Origin: Tengunoibacter tsumagoiensis
GTDB lineage: Bacteria > Chloroflexota > Ktedonobacteria > Ktedonobacterales > Ktedonobacteraceae
Direction: 5' to 3'
DNA length: 64,000 nucleotides
Assembly: GCF_003967535.1 (NCBI RefSeq)
Contig: NZ_BIFR01000001.1
Location: forward strand, 1,425,001-1,489,000
The notes under the pieces are model-generated. The model was not told the DNA's origin, did not search any database, and was given only the letters and a program-made list of their open reading frames with translations. Below, in pieces: positions 11,798 to 20,447 of the stretch (its first letter is position 1; the number at the start of each line of letters is the position of its first letter). Position numbers and translations under genes: made by a program.

Positions 11798-12244
11798 TCA
11801 CTCGGTCAAGCTTTTGCTTTCAAGGTAAAGGAGCCGTGTAGCTTCGCGTTCATTGCGGACAATGCTGAGTTGTACAATCAAGTTATTGAGGCGATCGGCA
11901 TTGCTGTCGAGGGCCATATGTTTTTTAGCGAGTAGCTCTAATTTGGGAAAGCGTTCGTGAACAATGCTCATAATGGCGCGGCGTTGAGCGAAGAGCTGTC
12001 CTTCGCGTATGCCGATCTTGCGGCCTGTGACCTGTCCGGCTTGCTGTCCTTCGTCGCGCCCACGAGCTAACCCTTCCTCGCGGCCAGCGCGGAGAATTTC
12101 TTGATATAGTGGCATATCGCGTAATATTTCGTGTATTTTATCCAACCCCATCCTACTCCAGACCCACCTATCCCTATTGTTGTGTGATACAAAATGACTA
12201 CCTTGCTTGTAGTATAGCGTTTGGCGAAAGAGGTCTGCTCTCAC
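11798..12244 (-). pseudogene. Probable C-terminal fragment of an Rpn-type recombination-promoting nuclease / transposase-like protein
   Basis: These 148 codons have a leading GTG with no visible ribosome site. The sequence IHEILRDMPLYQEILRAGREEGLARGRDEG followed by glycine-arginine-rich heptad-like repeats and a short helical tail is the usual C-terminus of PD-(D/E)XK Rpn-like proteins, which are about 300 aa long and abundant in Ktedonobacteria and cyanobacteria. The nuclease core is missing, and the 350 bases upstream contain no matching frame. A decayed mobile-type gene is likely. A short intact protein starting at MGLDKIHEIL is the alternative. Confidence 0.45.
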
Positions 12245-12439
12245 TGCTTACTTGAGATGGTATTGCTGATGATGATTGTGGTTTAGTTTAAGTAGCAAGA
12301 TGCTTGCTTTCCTGTGCTTTCCTCTTTTCATCCCTCTCTATCACATCAACGAGCACAAAATTTCTGTATTTCTATTCTAGCATAGAAACACAAAAATGTC
12401 GATTTCTGCCGGGAAAATAAGAAATTATTGCTCTTTATG

Positions 12440-12507
12440 ACCGTCGTCATGGTATTTGCTTTCTTCATAGCTCTCTTCATAAAGAAAACAGACCCCATGA
12501 CGACGGT
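12440..12507. repeat. 13-bp perfect inverted repeat in a 357-base gene-free stretch
   Basis: ACCGTCGTCATGG (12440-12452) and CCATGACGACGGT (12495-12507) are exact inverted copies 42 bases apart. The spacer holds two CTTCAT copies. The rest of 12245-12601 is AT-rich and holds nothing else that I can name. The repeat could be an operator, a hairpin after the epimerase gene, or the ends of a small mobile fragment. Confidence 0.6.
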
Positions 12508-12601
12508 TGTGCCAGGATGGGGATTATCGTTTGTGGCTCATTTTGTCCTTTCGCCTGGCTGGTTTTCTTCTGAAGGTTGATAGTATGAAGATGGGTGTGC
12601 C

Positions 12602-13675
12602 CTATTTGCGATAGATGCCAAGGCCGCTCTGGACCTGGGAAAGATCATAGTGGCAGCCCTGTTGTTCATAGCCTCCAATGAAGGGATCTTCCGTAAGCAG
12701 CATAGGGGTATCAAGATCGATAAATTTGAAGCCACCCAGACCTGCGGCAATATGGGCTGAGGCGCTAATGGCGAGTCGTGACTCCATCATTGCTCCAATC
12801 ATTAATTGAGTATGCAGACTGCGACAGAGGGCGGCACTATCGAGGGTTTTGACGATGCCATACTTCATGATTTTGAGGTTGATGATATTGACACAAGTAT
12901 CGGTCAGGAGACGAGCAATGGTTGCCGGGCTGGATGCACTCTCATCGGCAGCAATAGGGACCGCTGTATGCTGGGAGACATAGCGTAGTCCCGCAAAATC
13001 ATCCTTGTGGACCGGTTGTTCCATCATCAGTGGCCGGATATCACGATTGTCGAGTGCTTCCAGACAGAGGAGTGCCTCATTTGGTGTATAACCCTGGTTG
13101 GCGTCAAGCGTTATGCTAAGATGAGGAGCGCCGCTACGAATGGCTTCGACACGGTCTACATCTTCTCTCAGCTCGCCACCTACCTTCACTTTAAGGCTTT
13201 TAATGCCCATTTGCATTGCTTCACGTGCTATCTCATAGCCTCGATCTGGTTTAACCATTGGGATGCTGAGATCTGTCTCAACGCTGCTACTGGCTCCTCC
13301 TAAAAATAAATACAAAGGGATATTGTAGGAGCGGGTCAGGGCATCGAGAATCGCCATCTCCATGCCGGTGCAGACGGTTGCTTGAGCAAAATAGACGCTC
13401 TGGATCAGAGCTGAGAGGGTACGCCAGTGAGCGGCATCTTTGCCTTTGATCAGTGTCGCGCAAGCAGAGGCTGCGACGAGAGCTGTCTCCTGTGATTCGC
13501 CAGTGCTTGGAGGAAAAGGAGCACATTCTCCATAACCAATGCTTCCATCCTCGAGCGTGATTGTGATCAAGACATTTCGTGCGGCTGTGACGCTTCCTGT
13601 AGCAATGGTGAAGGGTTCTCGAAGTGGAATTGTTAAGGGTTCAACAGCGACAGAACGAATGGTGGTATGTGACAT
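12602..13675 (-). CDS. Dipeptide epimerase (enolase superfamily, L-Ala-D/L-Glu type)
   Basis: This 357-aa enzyme has an enolase-type capping domain (about 1-125) and a barrel. The barrel shows the acid/base pair and metal ligands of the muconate-lactonizing subgroup: LKVKVGG (KxK base near 163), LDANQGYT (metal Asp), MMEQPV (metal Glu), ADESA (metal Asp) and INLKIMKYGI (second base lysine). This set fits dipeptide epimerases, which recycle murein peptides by epimerising L-Ala-D-Glu. The placement downstream of murF and ddl on the same strand supports a peptidoglycan role. The start has AAAGG eight bases upstream. Confidence 0.85.
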   Translation of the reverse strand: MSHTTIRSVAVEPLTIPLREPFTIATGSVTAARNVLITITLEDGSIGYGECAPFPPSTGESQETALVAASACATLIKGKDAAHWRTLSALIQSVYFAQATVCTGMEMAILDALTRSYNIPLYLFLGGASSSVETDLSIPMVKPDRGYEIAREAMQMGIKSLKVKVGGELREDVDRVEAIRSGAPHLSITLDANQGYTPNEALLCLEALDNRDIRPLMMEQPVHKDDFAGLRYVSQHTAVPIAADESASSPATIARLLTDTCVNIINLKIMKYGIVKTLDSAALCRSLHTQLMIGAMMESRLAISASAHIAAGLGGFKFIDLDTPMLLTEDPFIGGYEQQGCHYDLSQVQSGLGIYRK

Positions 13676-13733
13676 AGACGCGCCTTTCTGTTTCCCTGGC
13701 CTGGATGTTCGTTGATGGATCAGCGATCGCTGG

Positions 13734-13780
13734 CTGGCTGTTCATAATAGCTTTAAAAAATAGCTATGAAAAGCAGCCAG
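13734..13780 (-). terminator. Imperfect hairpin between ddl and the epimerase gene
   Basis: CTGGCTGTTCATAATAGCT and TAGCTATGAAAAGCAGCCAG form arms of about 19 bases with gaps around an A/T-only loop. It may end or attenuate ddl transcription before the epimerase gene. There is no clear T run after the stem, so the role is uncertain. Confidence 0.4.
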
Positions 13781-13824
13781 TCAACAGAAAATGAAGAGGT
13801 TGTTAAGGACTGGTACTTTCGCCT

Positions 13825-14943
13825 TTAGAGGCTGGTACGATTGCGTTGTCGATCCTCATGGCGTTCAATGCCCAGTTCAATCAGGCGATCAAGTAATTCT
13901 GGATAAGAGATGCCGCTTGCGTTCCACAGTTTGGCATACATGCTAATCTGAGTAAAGCCAGGGAGTGTATTGACCTCATTAATATAGACCTTGCCAGTCT
14001 CTTTTTCGATGAAGAAGTCAATACGAGCCAGCCCACTGAGGTCCAGAGCCAGAAAGGCCTGTATTGCCAGGCGGCGTACCTCTTCTGCCTGTTCTTGTGG
14101 AATGTGGGCTGGAATCAGGACTTGCGATTTGTTATCGATATATTTGGCGTTGTAATCGTAAAACTCGTTGCTGGGAATGACTTCGCCAACCACGGAGGCC
14201 AGGGGTTCATCGTTGCCGAGGATGGCACATTCGAGCTCTCGACAATTGATGCCCTGCTCAATGATAATCTTGCGATCGTATTCGGCTGCAACATTGATGG
14301 CATGTTCAAGCTCTGTACGATCATGGGCCTTATTGATGCCAACGCTCGAGCCAAGGTTCACAGGTTTGACAAAGTTTGGATAGCCAATCTGTTGTTCGAT
14401 GGCGTTAAGAATCGCTTCTGGATTGCGCTCCCATTGATTGCGGCGGTAGACGAGATACTTTACATTGGGGAGTCCAACGGAGTCGAAGACCATCTTCATC
14501 TTCTCTTTGTCCATACCGAGTGCTGAGCCCAGGACTCCACAACCAATATAGGGAAGATTCGCCATCTCCAACAGGCCTTGCAGGGTGCCATCCTCGCCAT
14601 AGGTGCCATGCAAGACAGGGAAAATGACATCTAATGCACCATTCTCTTGAAGCTCCTCATTGGCGTGGAGAGGGATAAGACGTTTAACGGTTGGATCGCC
14701 AGTTAACGTTACTGCTTGAATGGCAGGGTCTTCACTGGCATGGACGTTCTGGCTTGCAGCCTGCAAGAGCTCAGGTTCGCTCCCAAGGAGCCATGTTCCT
14801 GCCTTTGTGATCCCAATGGGAACGACCTCATATTTTGAGCGATCAAGGTTCTCCATAACGGCTCTGGCAGAGGCGATGGAGACCTCATGTTCGCCTGAAC
14901 GGCCTCCAAAGACGATCCCGATGCGCACTTTTTTCTTTGACAC
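13825..14943 (-). CDS. ddl: D-alanine--D-alanine ligase
   Basis: This 372-aa ATP-grasp enzyme joins two D-alanines for peptidoglycan. Family landmarks are [15 protein letters not shown] at the N-terminus, [16 protein letters not shown] near 122, the ATP-grasp loop [15 protein letters not shown] near 198, and RIDFF...[12 protein letters not shown], which carries the magnesium ligands. The tyrosine-serine loop motif has the D-Ala-D-Ala type rather than the D-Ala-D-Lac type by eye. Translation seems to begin at a GTG with AAAGGA ten bases upstream. It lies 18 bases after murF, whose product needs the Ddl product. Confidence 0.95.
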   Translation of the reverse strand: MSKKKVRIGIVFGGRSGEHEVSIASARAVMENLDRSKYEVVPIGITKAGTWLLGSEPELLQAASQNVHASEDPAIQAVTLTGDPTVKRLIPLHANEELQENGALDVIFPVLHGTYGEDGTLQGLLEMANLPYIGCGVLGSALGMDKEKMKMVFDSVGLPNVKYLVYRRNQWERNPEAILNAIEQQIGYPNFVKPVNLGSSVGINKAHDRTELEHAINVAAEYDRKIIIEQGINCRELECAILGNDEPLASVVGEVIPSNEFYDYNAKYIDNKSQVLIPAHIPQEQAEEVRRLAIQAFLALDLSGLARIDFFIEKETGKVYINEVNTLPGFTQISMYAKLWNASGISYPELLDRLIELGIERHEDRQRNRTSL

Positions 14944-14961
14944 TGTGCTCTATCCTTTCGC

Positions 14962-16419
14962 TTAATGGGCGCTGTGTGTATGGTTGGTCTGTAGCATCGT
15001 CAGAAGGGTATCCATCCCCAGGCCGAGCGAGGCTTTGAGCAGAACCAGATCAACGGGCTGGACCTGCTCCCGCAAGAGATCGGCTGCCGCGCTCTTAGCG
15101 GCTTCTAGTTCGCGTGGTTGCTCAAGATTGGCTGAGAAGAAGTAAGCGTTTTCAGAAGGCATACCGGCTTCGAGCGCTCCTTCGACAAAGAAGCGTGCCT
15201 GCTCGCCAATGGCGACAAGATAGTCAACCAGGTGGGCTAGAGCAGCGCCAGTGGCGAGATGCTCGTCTCTTGAGTAGCTCCCCAGTTCCAGGATATCACC
15301 CAGAACTGCCCAGCGTTTGCCTCCTTCTGTAATCTGTGCTGAGTGCATAGCCTGTGCAATGGCCACGATTGATTGACGGTTAGCATTATAGCTATCATCG
15401 ATCAGTGTGCTCCCATTGGGGCCTGCTTTGATCTCGCCGCGTCGTTTGGCGGGTGCCAGTTCTTCCAATGCTGCAACGATCTCTCCGATGGGAAGTCCGG
15501 CTGCAAAACCAACAGCCGCTGCGGCCAGGGCAATCGTAATGCCGTGTTCGCCCGGGATATGCAGCTGGACGGGCTGCTGCTCTTCGCCATAGTGAAGGGT
15601 AAAACTATGGCCACGGAGCGTATCGCCACCGATTGCAGTTGCTCGCACATGGGCTTCTGGTGCTGTGCCATAGAAGAGGACGCGAGCCTGTGTTTTGGCT
15701 TTCATCGCCTGTACTCTAAAATCATCATAATTCAGAATTGCGATTCCTTCTGGTTGCAATGCCTGAACGAGCTCGCTTTTAGCAATGGCAATACGCTCCT
15801 GTGAGCCAAAAAACTCAAGGTGAGAGGTGCCAACATTGGTGATGACCGACCAATCGGGGGCCGCAATTGTACAGAGCCAGGCCAATTCTCCTACCCATTG
15901 AGCCCCCATTTCCAGGACGGCATAGCGATGCTGAGGCTCCAGACGTAAGAGCGTCAGAGGGTAGCCAATCTCTGTATTGTAGGAGGCATGGGTCTTTAAC
16001 GTTGGGGCATGACGGCTCAGTACGGCTGCAATGGCCTCTTTAGTACTGGTCTTGCCATTGCTCCCGGTGATGCCGATGAGGGTGGTCCCCTGTTCGTCGC
16101 GCTGACGCTGTGTGCGTACACGTGCGATGGCATGGAGAGCTTCAACCACATCGGGCACTACAATCTGGATAAATGTGGGGGGGACATCCGTCGCAGCTTC
16201 TGTACAGAGTGCTCCCAGCGCTCCCGCCTGAGCGACAGCCGAAATAAAACGGTGTCCATCCACTTTCGCCCCTTTAATAGCAATAAATAGGTCACCCGCT
16301 GCAATCTGCCGACTATCATGGTGTGCGGAGCGGAAGATCAAATGGGGGTCGGGCGGAAGACTGCTTAGCACAGTGGCTTTATCAACCGTGGCTTGCAGGA
16401 TATCATTGAGGGTAAACAT
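14962..16419 (-). CDS. murF: UDP-N-acetylmuramoyl-tripeptide--D-alanyl-D-alanine ligase
   Basis: This 485-aa Mur ligase adds D-Ala-D-Ala to the UDP-MurNAc tripeptide, the last cytoplasmic peptide step. It has an N-terminal substrate domain with DSRQIAAGDLFIAIKG, the P-loop GITGSNGKTSTKE near 112, the central-domain lysine/histidine region YNTEIGYPLTLL, LEMGAQ, and in the C domain DDSYNANRQS, which is diagnostic of MurF. The frame is open to 16512, but the ATG at 16419 has AAAAGGA nine bases ahead, and the upstream stretch is basic and unlike the family. It is the first gene of the murF-ddl-epimerase run. Confidence 0.95.
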   Translation of the reverse strand: MFTLNDILQATVDKATVLSSLPPDPHLIFRSAHHDSRQIAAGDLFIAIKGAKVDGHRFISAVAQAGALGALCTEAATDVPPTFIQIVVPDVVEALHAIARVRTQRQRDEQGTTLIGITGSNGKTSTKEAIAAVLSRHAPTLKTHASYNTEIGYPLTLLRLEPQHRYAVLEMGAQWVGELAWLCTIAAPDWSVITNVGTSHLEFFGSQERIAIAKSELVQALQPEGIAILNYDDFRVQAMKAKTQARVLFYGTAPEAHVRATAIGGDTLRGHSFTLHYGEEQQPVQLHIPGEHGITIALAAAAVGFAAGLPIGEIVAALEELAPAKRRGEIKAGPNGSTLIDDSYNANRQSIVAIAQAMHSAQITEGGKRWAVLGDILELGSYSRDEHLATGAALAHLVDYLVAIGEQARFFVEGALEAGMPSENAYFFSANLEQPRELEAAKSAAADLLREQVQPVDLVLLKASLGLGMDTLLTMLQTNHTHSAH

Positions 16420-16590
16420 GCCGTTGTATCCTTTTCTGTTAGCATACTTCGAGTGGATTATATCATGGTTAGCTCTTCCCCGTCTGCGTTTTACTTTTCT
16501 CTTTCGGCTCAATTATGATCAGGAATAGGGTCTCGGGGCAGTTCATTTCCAACGGAGCTATGGAAGGGTGACCATGTGGGAGGGGCAACA

Positions 16591-16893
16591 GAGGAAAGAG
16601 ACATCCTACCTGGAATGATTTAAGTGTGGAAAATGCTTTTTCCATAAAAAAGATAATGCAAGTAGGGAGGGTAGCTTGTCTCCCTCCGAATCGTGACGCT
16701 CCGCAATGCCAGCCCTACCATGGCTCAATTGGAAACTGTCCTATGAAGGGGCTCACACAGCGGAACCGGACGAGAGGAAAGAGACAAGCGACTTTCCCTA
16801 CTTAAAGGTTCATTATGTGTATTTTCGATATAAAAATGATAATACAAGTAGCTTGTCTCCCTCCTCCTCGCGACACTCCTCAATGCCAGCCCC
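16591..16893. repeat. Two diverged copies of a dispersed ~120-bp repeat
   Basis: The 16420-16942 spacer has no gene. It holds two units, 16591-16715 and 16773-16893. Each starts GAGGAAAGAGACA, has an AT-rich middle, then CAAGTAG, CTTGTCTCCCTCC and a GAC-CTCC-CAATGCCAGCCC end. A third, partial copy lies at 33547-33660. Before unit 1, ATTTCCAACGGAG (16547 on) matches sequence following the third copy, so the full unit may be longer. Confidence 0.75.
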
Positions 16894-16942
16894 TCGATAG
16901 CGCCGTTTCCCATTGGCACAGGTAGGGATCTCTAGATTATAT

Positions 16943-17752
16943 TCAGGAAGCTTTTTTGATCTCAAGCGAGCCACTATTATCGGTCAGAATGAGCTTTGTA
17001 TCGGAGCCGCCTCCATTAAGATCCCCATCGGTAGAGGCACCAGTAAAATTTTTGCGCTCAACCTTGAGCTCTGAGAAATCTGATGAGACATTTCCGGTAT
17101 TGACTTGAGCGCTTACGTGGAGAGCGCTATCGGCTGGCAGGGTCACCGATAATTCTCCGGCGTTATTCGTGATTGAATAATGGGCTTGAGGAGCGAGCTT
17201 GCCCTCAAAGGAGATTTTTCCCATATTGCTAGAGATCGTACCATGATCGCTCAATGTGACACCTTTAATCTCTAGATCTCCACTATCCAGATGAAGATCC
17301 AGCGCCAGGGTATTGGGAACAGTAATATCCAGTTCCGCCGTATCTATGTTCAGACCCATTCCTGTAGAGCCACTCACATCTACCTGAACAGTGTTGGATG
17401 AAGGCGTACTATAGCTGACTGTAGGATGACTTCCCATCCAGAGTCCACGCTTTTTGAGGACAGGATGAACAATAATCTCTGACCCGGAGCCACCACTCTG
17501 AATACGAAGCAGACCTGAGGCCTGATGAACAATGAGATGGGCTTGAGCATCAACTGCAAAGGTCTTCGAGGATAGATTCTCAGAAACAGTGTCTCCCTGA
17601 AGCCAGTTTAGGGTGAAAAGAGCAAAAATAAAGAACACGACAACGACTGTAATCCCCGTCATAATCGTACGCCGCGAACGGCGTCTGGGCCTGCGAGGCT
17701 GCAACTTTTCACCTGGCGTATAAGGCCAGTCAGAGCGCTGTTGTTCTTGCAT
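16943..17752 (-). CDS. Membrane-anchored DUF4097-type beta-repeat protein
   Basis: This 269-aa protein has a basic cytoplasmic head (PRRPRRRSRRT), one transmembrane helix (about 30-50) and an extracytoplasmic part. The outer part consists of short repeated beta strands such as LDLHLDSGDLEIKG, ISSNMGKISFEG, YSITNNAGELSVTLP and VNTGNVSSDF. This periodic strand pattern is that of DUF4097 putative adhesins. Family members sit in membranes and some respond to envelope stress, but no firm function is known. The ATG at 17752 has AAAGGA; the frame's earlier start is not supported. It is divergent from the next gene. Confidence 0.75.
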   Translation of the reverse strand: MQEQQRSDWPYTPGEKLQPRRPRRRSRRTIMTGITVVVVFFIFALFTLNWLQGDTVSENLSSKTFAVDAQAHLIVHQASGLLRIQSGGSGSEIIVHPVLKKRGLWMGSHPTVSYSTPSSNTVQVDVSGSTGMGLNIDTAELDITVPNTLALDLHLDSGDLEIKGVTLSDHGTISSNMGKISFEGKLAPQAHYSITNNAGELSVTLPADSALHVSAQVNTGNVSSDFSELKVERKNFTGASTDGDLNGGGSDTKLILTDNSGSLEIKKAS

Positions 17753-18024
17753 ACAGATGAGTCCTTTCAACCAGTTCCATATGTATCTTTTGGAAGGCGA
17801 GAAAACCGCGAAGTCTTCCACTCAGCGTTAGTTTACAGCATTAGTATAGGAAAAAAATGTGTCAAAAGTATGGCAATTGCAAGATAAGCTGAAATATATC
17901 ATTGATCCCTATAAATTCTACCATATTGAGCGTATTATTAAAAGATGAGCTGGATAGAGTAAGCGTCTTATGAAAGACGGGCTGGGTAGTGCAGCAAGAG
18001 AGACGAGCAGGAAGGATTACCTCT

Positions 18025-18558
18025 ATGCGTGAGTGGAAATTGCTCCGCTTTATTCTCATTATGGTAGGGATTGCTGTATTGATCATCCTTGTAGATATAA
18101 GCTTTTTTGGTTCACAATTCTGGACCCTCAACACGATTAATCACTATACTGAAGGAACCTGTGTCATCACAAAGGTTGATCAGTTGTTGCAAACAGCCGA
18201 TCATGGAGCACCAGTCGTCAATCTGCACGTACACTATACTGTCCAGGCTGCAAAGGCGTATGAGGCTACACGCTTTGCATGGGAATCAGAGGATATCCAT
18301 ACAACTGCCCGACAACCTGACACCGGGCTCCTCCAACAGTACAACGTTGTGATTGGACAGCAGCGTAAATGCTGGTATGATCCAGCTGATCCCACCCAGG
18401 CCTTGCTAGATCGCTCCTATAATTTTAGTGGAAATCTCCTGAGTTATACCTCAATTATGCTTGTTCCAACGATTATTGCGATCTTTGTACTTATTCTCTT
18501 CCTCGCTATCTGGTTCCAGATGCTCAAAAATAGCTTTCAGAGAGATTGGGCTCCCTGA
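18025..18558 (+). CDS. DUF3592-like two-helix membrane protein
   Basis: This 177-aa protein has a transmembrane helix near residues 8-30, an external domain of about 90 residues containing GTCVITKVDQ and KCWYDPADPTQALLDR, and a second helix near 138-165. The motif of cysteine plus YDPADP with a following transmembrane segment is the hallmark of DUF3592 proteins, whose role is unknown. The GTG at 17989 opens the frame, but the ATG at 18025 has GGAAGGA. Its stop overlaps a possible ATG of the next gene, so the two are probably translated from one message. Confidence 0.7.
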   Translation: MREWKLLRFILIMVGIAVLIILVDISFFGSQFWTLNTINHYTEGTCVITKVDQLLQTADHGAPVVNLHVHYTVQAAKAYEATRFAWESEDIHTTARQPDTGLLQQYNVVIGQQRKCWYDPADPTQALLDRSYNFSGNLLSYTSIMLVPTIIAIFVLILFLAIWFQMLKNSFQRDWAP

Positions 18559-18602
18559 TGTTTACGATGCCATCTGTTAAGAAGTGGCAGAAGGAGAAAT
18601 AT

Positions 18603-19373
18603 ATGCTAAATTCCATGTTACGTAAGATCTGGGGTGCAAAAGCCTTCTGGAGAGGTCTGATTATTGGCCTGTTCCCGGCTCTGGGTATCTGGCTCTGGAT
18701 TCTGCCTTTTGTGGCACAGTGGCCGGAGTCGGTGAATGCGCTGCTCTTCTTGCTGCATTTCTGGATCTTCTGGTTCTGTCTGTTTACTGCTCTATTTGCC
18801 CTTTTCCTGAATACGCTTGTGGGCAGGAATAGTCTGTCCTTCCTTCTGGGCTGGCTTCCCGCATCCCTCTTTACCGTGTTCTCGCTGTTTGTTGTGCTCA
18901 ATCAGCTGGCAGCGCCACTGCTCAATGTCACCTTGTTGCAGCCCTGGGTGGATCCGGTCTCCGATACTATCATATTGCAACCAGGACAGATTGCGACCGC
19001 GGATCTGATCGCAGTCACCTATCTCTCCTTTGATAAGCTGCCGGAAGGAGAACGAATGGATCTCATTATTCATGTTCGCCTCCAGAATCTTTCCGGTGAT
19101 GGCTTGACCTTTCTCCCACTGAAATTTCATACGGTCACACACAATCTCGACTACAGTCTGAATCTCCCAGGGTTGACTGCCGATGGCTTTGACTACCAAG
19201 GAAACAACCTGTTTGGGCATGATAGTTATTTTGACTTAGAGGGCTGGTCAACGCTCGAGGGCGATCTCCTCTTTAGCTATAGCAGTGCACCCGGGACGCC
19301 ATTGCCGGATCAGTTTATCTGGTCGGAGGGTCCACAGAAACACTTTATCTGGCAGATAAACACCCAACAGTGA
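18603..19373 (+). CDS. Family A membrane protein, copy 1 (putative immunity protein)
   Basis: This is a 256-aa protein of unknown family. Three or four hydrophobic segments lie in the first 115 residues (GLIIGLFPALGIWLWILPF; LLFLLHFWIFWFCLFTALFA; LLGWLPASLFTVFSLFVV). A beta-rich domain of about 130 residues follows, probably outside the membrane, ending FIWSEGPQKHFIWQ. The DNA is almost identical to copies at 22833 and 23698. The copies differ in their first residues and in a patch near NLDYSLNLPGLTADG. The ATG at 18603 has AGAAGGAG; an earlier ATG at 18558 overlaps the upstream stop. The link to immunity is my inference from its place beside the lipase operon. Confidence 0.75.
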   Translation: MLNSMLRKIWGAKAFWRGLIIGLFPALGIWLWILPFVAQWPESVNALLFLLHFWIFWFCLFTALFALFLNTLVGRNSLSFLLGWLPASLFTVFSLFVVLNQLAAPLLNVTLLQPWVDPVSDTIILQPGQIATADLIAVTYLSFDKLPEGERMDLIIHVRLQNLSGDGLTFLPLKFHTVTHNLDYSLNLPGLTADGFDYQGNNLFGHDSYFDLEGWSTLEGDLLFSYSSAPGTPLPDQFIWSEGPQKHFIWQINTQQ

Positions 19374-19614
19374 GGCAGGTCAGAGGAATGGGAAAGATCC
19401 AGGCTCAAGGCAGGATGGGCCTGGAGAAACTGCTTTCCAGAGGAGCCTTGCAAGCGCGAGATATCTCCGGAATCCGGCTCATACCCTGCATACCGTGGGA
19501 AGTTCTCGCGCTACTCAGACCAGCTCATTCCTTCCAGGCTTTTTCCCAGGTGGAGCGTCTCCTCAGGCTATCTCATGCCGACATGGAGGTCATTGAGTAT
19601 CACTCAGCCTCTTC
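19374..19614. other. Spacer between convergent genes, no convincing gene
   Basis: It begins with TGAGGCAGGTCAGAG, which also follows the other family A copies, so the duplicated block extends past the stop codon. An 84-codon frame covers the spacer, but it has no family resemblance and its start overlaps the preceding stop. I do not call it a gene. Confidence 0.5.
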
Positions 19615-20430
19615 CTACAGGTAACGATCAGTCACCTGAGGGAGGATCTGAGTGATCGCTTGCTCAAGCATACGTGGAGTCGCAGCCTTCACCGTCACGT
19701 GAGCGTTTGTGCCTTGATCGGGATTATCTACCTCAAGTAGAAAGATCTGCTGGTGAAACAGAATAATCGTCAGAGCAGCCTCAGGCTTCGTCTGTTCAGC
19801 CGAAGGCAGGGGACGCCAGCGTGCCAGATACTGAATCACCTCCGCTGGCTCAGCATAGGCCCGGGCCAGCGTCTCTGCAAGCTTGTCGGGGAGTGAGGTA
19901 GCGAAGAGCGCGGAAGCCTTCTCCCTGTTCTGCTGCGCAATCTTTACACCTTCCGTCAGGAGGGACTGTGTGATCTCACCCGATAGCTCCTCAAATCGCT
20001 GAGCGGATCGGAGAGAGATCACCGGTGTCAGACGTTGCAGAAGCTCATGATAATAAGAGAATAGGCGGAGTTGATAGACAGCTGGCTCCGGCTGACACTG
20101 CTCATAGAGTGCTCGTGCAAAGACATAGAGGAACGGCAGTTGGCGTTTGCCTGCGACCAGCGTATCGACGAAAAGGGTAGCATCGGGCCTGGCATAATCG
20201 TGGAAGAGCGCTTGCAAACGATCATCAATCACGCGCTCCCCAGCCGAATTCCACCCAACGAGCGTCCGAGCTCGCAGAGAATGATCGGCAGCCTGGATGA
20301 TCTGAGCCTGCTGCTCCTCAGGCAGGGAAGCCAGGAGATTATCAGGCAGGCCGGGCAGCGAAGAGAGGTGTAGTGCCTGCTGAAGCAGAGCCAGTTCTTC
20401 GCGAGTAAAGCGTAAAGGCGTCTTATTCAT
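19615..20430 (-). CDS. Unknown 271-aa soluble protein, third gene of the WXG/lipase operon
   Basis: I do not recognise the family. The sequence is soluble and mixed helical, starting TPLRFTREELALLQQAL, with helices to about 190 and a C-terminal strand-rich part containing ALTIILFHQQIFLLEVD. There is no signal peptide or membrane segment. It starts 17 bases after the lipase gene with AGGAAAA ahead, so it is co-transcribed. By size and position it could be a dedicated chaperone in the way EspG proteins serve actinobacterial ESX substrates, or a cytoplasmic immunity protein. I see no motif proving either. Confidence 0.7.
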   Translation of the reverse strand: MNKTPLRFTREELALLQQALHLSSLPGLPDNLLASLPEEQQAQIIQAADHSLRARTLVGWNSAGERVIDDRLQALFHDYARPDATLFVDTLVAGKRQLPFLYVFARALYEQCQPEPAVYQLRLFSYYHELLQRLTPVISLRSAQRFEELSGEITQSLLTEGVKIAQQNREKASALFATSLPDKLAETLARAYAEPAEVIQYLARWRPLPSAEQTKPEAALTIILFHQQIFLLEVDNPDQGTNAHVTVKAATPRMLEQAITQILPQVTDRYL

Positions 20431-20447
20431 TGATTTTCCTGCTAGAA

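Noticed and set aside
12602..13675. Considered as o-succinylbenzoate synthase or a muconate cycloisomerase
   Set aside because: The residue pattern and the murF-ddl neighbourhood favour a dipeptide epimerase, though reading by eye cannot fully exclude the others.
16706..16919. Two overlapping 64-codon frames in the murF upstream spacer
   Set aside because: They lie inside the dispersed repeat, have no ribosome site and no protein-like pattern.
19370..19624. 84-codon frame after family A copy 1
   Set aside because: Starts inside the preceding stop region and runs into the convergent gene; composition does not look protein-like and nothing similar follows copies 2 and 3.
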